From Oscillospiraceae bacterium (GTDB taxonomy: Bacteria; Bacillota; Clostridia; Oscillospirales; Ruminococcaceae), in assembly GCA_017410745.1 (NCBI GenBank), contig JAFPPJ010000084.1, forward strand, positions 1 through 6,221: DNA of 6,221 nt, in the 5' to 3' direction. The notes under the pieces were generated by a model. It was not told the DNA's origin. It saw only the letters and a list, made by a program, of their open reading frames with translations, and ran no database searches. Below are positions 1 to 5,689 of the stretch, one piece after another (within the stretch, counting starts at the first letter, position 1; each line of letters starts with the position of its first letter). The position numbers and the translations under genes were made by a program.

Positions 1-564
1 ACAGAGACGGAGACATCGCCTGCCGCTCCCGAGACCTCCGCACCAGAGACTACCGCACCCGAGTCCGATACCTCACAGGGCACGCACGCCACCGCACCCG
101 ACAGGGAGGATACGGACAGGAAGGATAACAAGCTGCCCCGCGTACTCATAAGGATACTTGAAATTATAGCGCTGACCGCCGCCGCCATTTTCGCGGTGTA
201 TTCCATAAGGCGGTACATCTTCCGCAGGAGACGGCAGCTCATAAAGGACGACCCTGCAGCAGCCGCCGTGCAGATCTACCATATGCTGCTCGATATCGCG
301 GCGCGCGAACATATCACCGTAGACATCACCGACGAGAAGACGGGCGGTATGCTTGAGCAGAAGCTCGGCAGCGGCGCTAAGCTCATAACCGACACCGCTG
401 TAAGGGCACGATTCTCCGAGGGCATAACCTCGGAGGAGGCATATGCCGCATCCGACTGCTATGCGCGCATCGCCGAGAGATCCCTTGGCAGGACACATCT
501 CACAAGGATAGTATATATCCTTGTATGCCGATATAACTATTTGAACAGGAGTGAAAGGAAATGA
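1..564 (+). CDS. C-terminal part of a membrane-anchored transglutaminase-like / DUF4129-type protein (5' end outside window)
   Basis: The reading frame is open from the first base, so 187 C-terminal residues of a longer protein are visible. Residues 1-33 are a low-complexity Thr/Pro/Glu/Ser/Ala linker. Residues about 48-68 form one hydrophobic membrane segment, followed at once by an Arg-rich stretch (YIFRRRRQLIK), so by the positive-inside rule the tail is cytoplasmic and the linker outside. The tail (about 85-187) has the pattern of the DUF4129 domain that follows the transmembrane helix in bacterial transglutaminase-like membrane proteins: an IYHMLL helix, then ARFSEGITSEEAYAA and a final helix. 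The catalytic transglutaminase domain, if present, would lie upstream and cannot be checked. The internal GTG at 196 lies inside the membrane segment and is not a real start. The gene overlaps the following deaminase gene by four bases. What I see is linker, helix and tail; the family is inferred from pattern memory. Confidence 0.6.
   Translation, partial: TETETSPAAPETSAPETTAPESDTSQGTHATAPDREDTDRKDNKLPRVLIRILEIIALTAAAIFAVYSIRRYIFRRRRQLIKDDPAAAAVQIYHMLLDIAAREHITVDITDEKTGGMLEQKLGSGAKLITDTAVRARFSEGITSEEAYAASDCYARIAERSLGRTHLTRIVYILVCRYNYLNRSERK
547..551 (+). promoter_or_regulatory. Ribosome binding site of the deaminase gene, inside the upstream coding region
   Basis: AGGAG lies nine bases before the ATG at 561 and within the last codons of the upstream gene. 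Together with the ATGA stop/start overlap this implies translational coupling of the two genes. A second purine run (AAAGGAA, 554-560) abuts the ATG and is too close to serve as the main site. Confidence 0.7.
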
Positions 565-1823
565 ACATCCGCATCACAGACGTGACGATATATACTCCCG
601 ACAAGAACATACAGGGCGATATATGCATATCTGGCAACAGGATCGCCGCCGTGGGCAGCACCCCCGATGATATGATATTTGACGAGGTCATAAGCGGCAA
701 GGGCAAAATGGCTGTGCCCGGCATCATCAACTGCCACACTCACAGCTATATGTCCGTATTCCGCAATATCGCCGACGACCTTACCTTCATGGACTGGCTC
801 TTCGGCGCTATCATGCCCAGAGAGGACAGGCTCTCCCCCGCCGACGGATATGCGGGCGCGATGCTCTCCTGCATGGAGATGATAAAGTCGGGCACTACCT
901 GCTTCATGGATATGCATATGTTCCCGGGGCAGTCCGCCCGTGCCGCAAAGCAGCTCGGCATACGCGGCATCATGACGAGGGGTCTCGTAGGAGAGAGCAG
1001 GACGGACAAGGGCGCACTTGAACGCATAGCTGAACATATGCGTGAGCGCGAGGAGTTCGCGGATACCGATACGCTCATGTTCAGGCTCGGCCCTCATGCG
1101 ATATATACCTGCGGCGAGGATCTGCTGCGGTATCTTATAGAGCTCGCCCATGAGACGGAGCAGGGATTTCATATACACGTTGCGGAATCCCTCACGGAAT
1201 CGGCTGACTGCATGAAGGCGCATGGCATGTCCCCCGTAAAGTATCTCGACAGCATCGGCTTCTTCGATATACCCACCTGTGCCGCTCACTGCGTACAGCT
1301 CTCGGACGAGGATATAGACATACTTGCGGCAAAGAAGGTCAGTGTGATACACAATCCCCGCAGCAACCTCAAGCTCGCAAACGGCATCGCACCTGTGACA
1401 AAGCTGCTCGAAAAGGGCGTGAACGTATGCCTGGGCACAGACTCACAGGCATCCAACAACAATCTTGATATGTTCACGGAAATGAGCTTTGCCGCACTGC
1501 TCCAGAAGGGCATCACACATTCGCCTACGGTATGCACCGCAGAGGAAGTGGTGGATATGGCCACCCGCAGAGGTGCGGCGGCTGTCGGCCTTGATGCGGG
1601 CGCTATCGAGGAGGGGAAGCTCGCGGACATAGTGCTGTTTGACCTTGACCAGACCTGCTTCACACCGCACAACTCCCTGCGCTCCGCCCTTGTGTACTCC
1701 TGTGCGGGCGTAAAGGCGGACACCGTTATCATAAACGGCGACATCGTACTGCGTGACGGCACTCTCACACACGCAGACGAAGAGGAGATACTCTTCAACG
1801 CAGGCAAGGTATGCCTTGACTGA
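561..1823 (+). CDS. mtaD: S-adenosylhomocysteine / 5'-methylthioadenosine deaminase family amidohydrolase (MtaD/DadD type)
   Basis: A 420-residue metal-dependent amidohydrolase, full length for the family, predicted to replace the 6-amino group of an adenosine thioether (SAH, methylthioadenosine or 5'-deoxyadenosine) with oxygen, giving the inosine form and ammonia in the cytoplasm. The metal ligands are in order: H59 and H61 in NCHTH, H206 in FHIHVAES with E209 nearby, H243 in AAHC, and D294 in LGTDS. Further family hallmarks are LGPHAIYT (177-183, with H179) and NPRSNLKL (265-272). A small beta domain at both ends (1-55 and about 350-400, EGKLADIVLFD) frames the TIM barrel. The start at 561 is fixed by a good ribosome binding site and by the ATGA overlap. 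The next gene is an SAH hydrolase homologue, which favours SAH as the substrate. A guanine deaminase or chlorohydrolase-type relative is the alternative, but the motifs fit MtaD best. Exact substrate is inferred. Confidence 0.88.
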   Translation: MNIRITDVTIYTPDKNIQGDICISGNRIAAVGSTPDDMIFDEVISGKGKMAVPGIINCHTHSYMSVFRNIADDLTFMDWLFGAIMPREDRLSPADGYAGAMLSCMEMIKSGTTCFMDMHMFPGQSARAAKQLGIRGIMTRGLVGESRTDKGALERIAEHMREREEFADTDTLMFRLGPHAIYTCGEDLLRYLIELAHETEQGFHIHVAESLTESADCMKAHGMSPVKYLDSIGFFDIPTCAAHCVQLSDEDIDILAAKKVSVIHNPRSNLKLANGIAPVTKLLEKGVNVCLGTDSQASNNNLDMFTEMSFAALLQKGITHSPTVCTAEEVVDMATRRGAAAVGLDAGAIEEGKLADIVLFDLDQTCFTPHNSLRSALVYSCAGVKADTVIINGDIVLRDGTLTHADEEEILFNAGKVCLD

Positions 1824-1863
1824 CCTATAGCACACTATCGGATAATACTATTGCCGCACATGA

Positions 1864-1892
1864 TTGACATATCGGGCGGTATGTGTTATCAT
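1864..1892 (+). promoter_or_regulatory. Predicted sigma-70-type promoter of the SAH hydrolase gene (extended -10)
   Basis: A consensus -35 box TTGACA (1864-1869) is followed after 17 bases by TATCAT (1887-1892), preceded by TG at 1884-1885 as in an extended -10. Transcription should start near 1898-1900, leaving a leader of about 70 bases before the ATG at 1969. No terminator is visible between the deaminase stop and this site, so the hydrolase may be read both from here and by read-through. Confidence 0.75.
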
Positions 1893-1915
1893 ATTATATG
1901 GTGCTATACGCATGA

Positions 1916-1944
1916 ACGGCTCGATCCCGATGAATGTCAGCCGT
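1916..1944 (+). other. Inverted repeat in the leader of the SAH hydrolase mRNA
   Basis: ACGGCT (1916-1921) and AGCCGT (1939-1944) can form a six-pair stem with a 17-base loop. Part of that loop can add a small TCG/CGA stem if the T-A closing pair is given up. There is no T run after it, so it is not a terminator. It lies between the predicted transcription start and the ribosome binding site, where a regulatory element would sit. I do not recognise it as any known SAM or SAH riboswitch. Confidence 0.4.
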
Positions 1945-1958
1945 AAACTTTACATAAC

Positions 1959-1964
1959 AGGTGA
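1959..1964 (+). promoter_or_regulatory. Ribosome binding site that decides the SAH hydrolase start
   Basis: AGGTGA lies four bases before the ATG at 1969. The earlier in-frame starts (TTG 1864, inside the -35 box; ATG 1912 and ATG 1930) have no comparable site, so translation most likely begins at 1969. Confidence 0.65.
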
Positions 1965-1968
1965 TAAT

Positions 1969-3210
1969 ATGTCTGAAATACGCAATATCGAATTATGGGA
2001 GAGCGGCGAAAGAAAGATCGGATGGGTCAAGAGGAATATGCCTCTGCTGCGCTCCATAGAGGAAGAATTTTCGCGCACCAAGCCCTTTGCGGGGCTCAGA
2101 GTCTCCCTTTCTGTACATCTTGAGGCAAAGACCGCATATCTCTGCCGTGTGCTTGCCGCAGGCGGCGCACAGATGTATGTAACGGGCTCAAACCCTCTTT
2201 CCACGCAGGATGACGTGGCTGCTGCCCTTGTACACAATGGCATGGAGGTATTCGCATGGCACGGCGCTACCGATGAGGAATACCACAGGCATATCAGCGC
2301 GGTGGTAAGCGCAGGCCCGAATATCATAATAGACGACGGCGGCGACCTCGTGCATATGATGCACACAGAGTATACCCACCTTATCCCCGACGTGATAGGC
2401 GGCTGCGAGGAGACCACCACAGGCATAATAAGACTGCGTGCGATGGACAGGGCGGGAGAGCTGAGATTCCCTATGGTGCTCGTCAACAACGCAGACTGCA
2501 AGCATCTCTTCGATAACCGCTACGGCACGGGCCAGTCGGTATGGGACGGCATAAACCGCACCACCAACCTTATCGTTGCGGGCAAGAAGGTGGTAGTGGC
2601 AGGCTATGGCTGGTGCGGCAAGGGCGTGGCTATGCGTGCAAAGGGTATGGGCGCAGAGGTCATCGTCACCGAGGTAGACCCCATCAAGGCGATGGAGGCT
2701 GTCATGGACGGATTTGACGTGATGCCCATGAACGAAGCCGCAAAGTACGGCGACTTCTTCGTCACCGTCACGGGCTGCGATGCGGTCATCACATCGGCTG
2801 CCTTCGGGAATATGCGCGACGGCGCTATATGCTGCAACGCAGGCCATTTCGACTGCGAGGTGGATGTGGCATGGCTGAAGAAGAATGCAGTGCGCTCCTA
2901 TGAGGCAAGGAACAATATAATCGGATATGAGCTCGCCGACGGCAGGACGATATTCGTCATAGCAGAGGGCAGGCTCGTGAACCTTGCGGCAGGCGACGGC
3001 CATCCCGCAGAGATAATGGATATGTCCTTTGCGGTGCAGGCAATGAGTGCGGCATATCTCGTGCAGAACAAGGACAAGCTCACATCCATGATAATCGACG
3101 TGCCCCGCGAGGTAGACCTTGAGATAGCAAGGAAGAAGCTCGCCGCATGGGGATACAGCATAGATACTCTCACCCCCGAGCAGGAGGAATACCTGAACAA
3201 GGGTCTGTGA
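1969..3210 (+). CDS. ahcY: S-adenosylhomocysteine hydrolase homologue of the short archaeal/Thermotoga type, probable S-inosylhomocysteine hydrolase
   Basis: A 413-residue cytoplasmic NAD-dependent hydrolase that splits SAH or its deaminated form S-inosylhomocysteine into nucleoside and homocysteine. The start at MSEIRNIELW is chosen because it has the only nearby ribosome binding site and matches the usual family N-terminus. Catalytic positions are present: H50, D122/D123 in DDGGDL, E148 in EETTTG, K178, D182, N183, H293 in GHFD and H345 in GDGHP. The NAD loop is GYGWCGKG (212-219), with E235 placed to bind the NAD ribose. Three traits separate it from the mammalian/proteobacterial form: HLEAK (50-54) where the mammalian enzyme has H-x-T-x-E, Thr187 at the position of Cys195, and a C-terminus ending at LNKGL without the Lys/Tyr tail that reaches into the neighbouring subunit. 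The HxExK pattern is the one I associate with enzymes preferring the inosine substrate. Family is certain; the substrate preference is inferred. Confidence 0.93.
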   Translation: MSEIRNIELWESGERKIGWVKRNMPLLRSIEEEFSRTKPFAGLRVSLSVHLEAKTAYLCRVLAAGGAQMYVTGSNPLSTQDDVAAALVHNGMEVFAWHGATDEEYHRHISAVVSAGPNIIIDDGGDLVHMMHTEYTHLIPDVIGGCEETTTGIIRLRAMDRAGELRFPMVLVNNADCKHLFDNRYGTGQSVWDGINRTTNLIVAGKKVVVAGYGWCGKGVAMRAKGMGAEVIVTEVDPIKAMEAVMDGFDVMPMNEAAKYGDFFVTVTGCDAVITSAAFGNMRDGAICCNAGHFDCEVDVAWLKKNAVRSYEARNNIIGYELADGRTIFVIAEGRLVNLAAGDGHPAEIMDMSFAVQAMSAAYLVQNKDKLTSMIIDVPREVDLEIARKKLAAWGYSIDTLTPEQEEYLNKGL

Positions 3211-3246
3211 CAAATACTATTTCTTCCTCGAATTATAGACGATCTC

Positions 3247-3290
3247 CGCCCGCAAAACCGCATATATTCAAGCTTTTACGGGCGTTTCTT
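3247..3290 (+). terminator. Candidate intrinsic terminator of the SAH hydrolase gene
   Basis: CGCCCG (3247-3252) pairs with CGGGCG (3279-3284). The stem extends inward by AAAA/TTTT after one C/A mismatch, leaving a loop of about 16 bases. It is followed by TTTCTT (3285-3290). It starts 37 bases after the stop codon. The loop is larger than usual, so strength is uncertain. Confidence 0.5.
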
Positions 3291-3320
3291 GCCTATACTT
3301 CGGTCAGAATATAGTATAAT

Positions 3321-3360
3321 AGAGGCTGTAAAAAGCAGTGATCTGCTTTTTACAGCCTCT
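3321..3360. terminator. Perfect 18-bp hairpin between convergent genes, probable bidirectional terminator
   Basis: The arm AGAGGCTGTAAAAAGCAG (3321-3338) is exactly complementary to 3343-3360, with the four-base loop TGAT. On the plus strand it is followed by TTGTTT. On the minus strand it begins three bases after the stop codon of the rubredoxin fusion gene (3365-3367) and is followed by ATTATACTATATT. The run of A/T pairs in mid-stem and the position fit a shared terminator for the two converging transcripts. Confidence 0.8.
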
Positions 3361-3364
3361 TTGT

Positions 3365-4000
3365 TTACCTGTTTACCGTATACTTCTCAAAGTCAGCCTT
3401 AGGATGCTTGCATACAGGGCATATGAAATCATCGGGAAGCTCGTCGCCCTCCCATTCATAGCCGCATATGCTGCACACCCATATGGTCTTGCCTTCCTTT
3501 GTCTTGCCCACAGCCTGCGGCTTTGGCTTTATCTCCTTGAGATAATGCTCATAGGTGCAGGAGGGTGCATCGGAAAGGACTTCCATTTCAGTCGGTTCAC
3601 ATATGAAAAGGGTATGGGAGCCGAGGTCTGCGGTGCTTATGACTTTCAGCGAAAAATATGCGTTCGTGCTTTCCGTGATATACGGTATACCGTTTTCGGC
3701 AAGCCTGTACGAGGTCTCGGGGAAGTCTGCGAACTTGTCCGTGTCACGCCCCGAAGCAAAGCCGAATCGCTTGAAGAGGTCAAAGCCCGCGTTCGTGCTG
3801 ATAACGGAAACATTGCATACCTTCGTTTCCATAATGATGTCATGCGTATAGTTTGCCTTGCTCACTGCGATGGTGATGCAGTTTGGCACTGATGCCGCCT
3901 GTATCGCCGTGTTGATGATACATCCGTTTGCCTTTCCGTCCTTAGCTGCCGTGCATACGAAAAGCCCGTAGGATATCTTGTGCATTGCCTTGTCGTTCAT
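3365..4000 (-). CDS. Flavin reductase-like / rubredoxin fusion protein (high-molecular-weight rubredoxin type)
   Basis: A 211-residue cytoplasmic electron-transfer protein. Residues about 1-155 match the FMN-binding split-barrel flavin reductase domain (ISYGLFVCTA, NGCIINTAIQAAS and SNxxYTHDII-like segments; LGSHTLFICE near 127). Residues 174-207 form a C-terminal iron-binding rubredoxin domain with C176, C179 (CSICGY), C194 and C197 (CPVC) followed by HPKADFEKY. This order is that of Hrb, the NADH:rubredoxin oxidoreductase of acetogens that passes electrons to a flavodiiron oxygen/NO reductase. No such partner is in the window. The start at 4000 is chosen over TTG 4021 because AAAGGA lies eight bases before it. 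It follows the aminopeptidase gene by 50 bases on the same strand with no terminator between them, so co-transcription is likely. Physiological role in oxygen defence is inferred. Confidence 0.87.
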   Translation of the reverse strand: MNDKAMHKISYGLFVCTAAKDGKANGCIINTAIQAASVPNCITIAVSKANYTHDIIMETKVCNVSVISTNAGFDLFKRFGFASGRDTDKFADFPETSYRLAENGIPYITESTNAYFSLKVISTADLGSHTLFICEPTEMEVLSDAPSCTYEHYLKEIKPKPQAVGKTKEGKTIWVCSICGYEWEGDELPDDFICPVCKHPKADFEKYTVNR

Positions 4001-4008
4001 ATTTACCG

Positions 4009-4014
4009 TCCTTT
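4009..4014 (-). promoter_or_regulatory. Ribosome binding site of the flavin reductase/rubredoxin gene
   Basis: Read on the minus strand, AAAGGA lies eight bases before the ATG at 4000. This places the start there and not at the upstream TTG (4021), which would put the site inside the coding region. Confidence 0.7.
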
Positions 4015-4050
4015 CCGTCAAGTTTTTTTGTGCTTATGCTGATTCCTTGA

Positions 4051-5454
4051 TCATGCCATGAATACGGAGAATGCCTTGTATGTCTGGTATACATCCATCT
4101 TTGCAACTATCTCAAAGGGAGCGTGCATACACAATACGGGTACGCCCACATCCACCGTGTCAACGTTGAGATTTGCGATATATGCAGCAACGGTGCCGCC
4201 GCCGCCCAGGTCTACCTTGCCGAGCTCGCCTGTCTGCCATACAACGCCCGCCTTGTTGAACATCGCCCTTACCTTGCCCACAAATTCAGCGGATGCATCG
4301 GATGTGCCGGATTTGCCCCTTGCACCGGTGAACTTTGTGACGCATACGCCGTAGTTGATGAATGCGGCATTCCTGCGCTCGAGCACATCGGGGAAGGTGG
4401 GGTCGAATGCGGCATTGACATCGGCGGAAAGGCACTCGGAGCGTGAAAGCACCGTCCTGCCGTCCATACCGAATGCCTCTGCAAGGTCATCCACAAAATA
4501 TCTGAAATACGAGGACTTGAGTCCCGTCACGCCGTCCGAACCTGTCTCCTCCTTATCGGTGAGGATAACGAGAGCGGTGCGCTCGGGGGTCTTCTTTATA
4601 TCCATAAGTGCGGAGAATGCGGTGTATGCGCATACCTTGTCGTCATGGCCGTATGCACCGATAAGGCTGCGGTCAAAGCCAACGTCAAGGGGCTTGCCTG
4701 CGGGAACTGCATCGAGCTCTGCGGAGATGAAGTCATCCTCGGTGATGCCGTACTTGTCATGCAGGAGCTTCATGATGGCGAGCTTTACCCTCTCGGATGC
4801 ATCATCATCACGGAAGGGCAGCGACCCTATGAGGATGTTGAGCTCCTCGCCCCTGATGATCTCGGTGCTCGCACGCTTCATCTGATCCTGTGCAAGATGG
4901 GGGAGCAGGTCGGTGACTGCAAATACGGGATCTCCCTCGTCGTCGCCTATGTTCACATCTATGACAGTGCCGTCCTCCTTCACGATAACGCCGTGGAGCG
5001 CAAGGGGCACGGTCGGCCACTGATACTTCTTGATGCCGCCGTAGTAATGGGTCTTGAAGTATGCCACCTCATCCTGCTCATAGAGCGGGTTCTGCTTGAG
5101 GTCAAGACGGGGAGAGTCTATATGAGCCGCTGATATGCGCAGACCCTCCTTCACGTCCTTCTTTCCGATGTATGCGAATATCACTGCCTTGCCGCGGTTG
5201 AGATAGTATACCTTGTCGCCCGCCTTGTACTTCTTGCCCTTCTCAAAGGGAACATAGCCGTGCTTCTTCGCCTCGGCAACGGTGAACGCCGCTGCCTGTC
5301 TCTCTATCTTCGCCTTGCCGAGGAAATCCATATACTTCCCGCAGTAATCGAAGGCTTTCTTTATCTCCTTGTCGTCCATGCGCAGTGCTGCGTGCTTCTT
5401 CTTCGAGCACAGAGCCTCTCTGAGCTCCTGTGCCTCGCTCTTCTTCTTTGGCAT
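4051..5454 (-). CDS. M18 family metallo-aminopeptidase (aminopeptidase I / aspartyl aminopeptidase-like)
   Basis: A 467-residue cytoplasmic peptidase, full length for the clostridial M18 group, expected to remove N-terminal residues from peptides as a large oligomer with two metals per active site. Metal and catalytic positions are visible in order: H111 in AAHIDSPRLDL, D271 in GHDDKVC, E302 and E303 in DKEETGSDG, D345 in SADVNAAFDP, and H444 in CMHAPFE. Between about 135 and 250 lies the inserted dimerisation domain typical of M18. The N-terminus is Lys-rich and has no signal peptide. A GAAAGGAAG ribosome binding site (5461-5469) precedes the ATG at 5454, and a promoter lies at 5504-5532. 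Minor oddity: Asp272 follows the bridging Asp where the mammalian enzyme has Asn. The family is secure. Residue preference (acidic, hydrophobic or broad) cannot be read from the sequence. Confidence 0.93.
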   Translation of the reverse strand: MPKKKSEAQELREALCSKKKHAALRMDDKEIKKAFDYCGKYMDFLGKAKIERQAAAFTVAEAKKHGYVPFEKGKKYKAGDKVYYLNRGKAVIFAYIGKKDVKEGLRISAAHIDSPRLDLKQNPLYEQDEVAYFKTHYYGGIKKYQWPTVPLALHGVIVKEDGTVIDVNIGDDEGDPVFAVTDLLPHLAQDQMKRASTEIIRGEELNILIGSLPFRDDDASERVKLAIMKLLHDKYGITEDDFISAELDAVPAGKPLDVGFDRSLIGAYGHDDKVCAYTAFSALMDIKKTPERTALVILTDKEETGSDGVTGLKSSYFRYFVDDLAEAFGMDGRTVLSRSECLSADVNAAFDPTFPDVLERRNAAFINYGVCVTKFTGARGKSGTSDASAEFVGKVRAMFNKAGVVWQTGELGKVDLGGGGTVAAYIANLNVDTVDVGVPVLCMHAPFEIVAKMDVYQTYKAFSVFMA

Positions 5455-5503
5455 ATTTATCTTCCTTTCATAGGATATGTGTTGAGTTGTATTCTGCTAA
5501 CTC

Positions 5504-5532
5504 ATTATATCATACTATAATGTAAAATGCAA
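5504..5532 (-). promoter_or_regulatory. Predicted promoter of the aminopeptidase-rubredoxin fusion unit (extended -10)
   Basis: On the minus strand, TTGCAT (5532-5527) is followed after exactly 17 bases by TATAAT (5509-5504), with TGA just before it as in an extended -10. Transcription should start near 5497, leaving a leader of about 40 bases before the ATG at 5454. Confidence 0.78.
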
Positions 5533-5556
5533 TAGTAAAATCGGGTTTGCCAAAGT

Positions 5557-5576
5557 CTCCCCCGAAAGCGGAGGGG
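5557..5576. other. Imperfect GC-rich hairpin in the gap between the CPBP protease and aminopeptidase genes
   Basis: CTCCCCCG (5557-5564) faces CGGAGGGG (5569-5576) across the loop AAAG, with one C/A mismatch and one T-G pair. It lies in the only sizeable gene-free stretch (5455-5689). No T run follows closely in either direction, so it is a weak terminator candidate for the CPBP transcript at best, or a piece of an intergenic repeat. The rest of the gap holds no coding frame that I can support. Confidence 0.35.
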
Positions 5577-5689
5577 TATAGATCGGACAAATACAAACGA
5601 TAAGCCGAATATCTATGTCCTCTCCGAATATGACAGAGCCATCTCCTATTCCTTTTTATGAATTTTTCACAGTAATCTCCTTTTTCATT

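Noticed and set aside
537..1352. Long minus-strand open frame opposite the deaminase gene
   Set aside because: It lies antisense to a gene whose motifs are complete. Its translation shows no family pattern, and it is a by-product of the codon bias of the real gene.
1824..1860. Possible terminator after the deaminase gene
   Set aside because: Only a four- to five-pair TATAG/CTAT stem can form and no T run follows.
1864..1968. N-terminal extension of the SAH hydrolase from TTG 1864 or ATG 1912
   Set aside because: The TTG lies within the -35 box, the extra residues match nothing in the family, and only the ATG at 1969 has a ribosome binding site.
1890..1971. Complementarity of CATATTAT (1890-1897) to the start-codon region (1964-1971) as an attenuator
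   Set aside because: Most of the first segment is in the -10 region, upstream of the predicted transcription start, so it would not be in the mRNA.
2188..3213. 341-codon minus-strand open frame opposite the SAH hydrolase gene
   Set aside because: The plus-strand frame carries all catalytic and NAD-binding motifs of the hydrolase. The antisense translation is Cys/His-rich with no recognisable domain.
5516..5521. Plus-strand TATAAT suggesting a divergent promoter toward the right
   Set aside because: No -35 box at a workable distance, and the only plus-strand frame downstream is a shadow.
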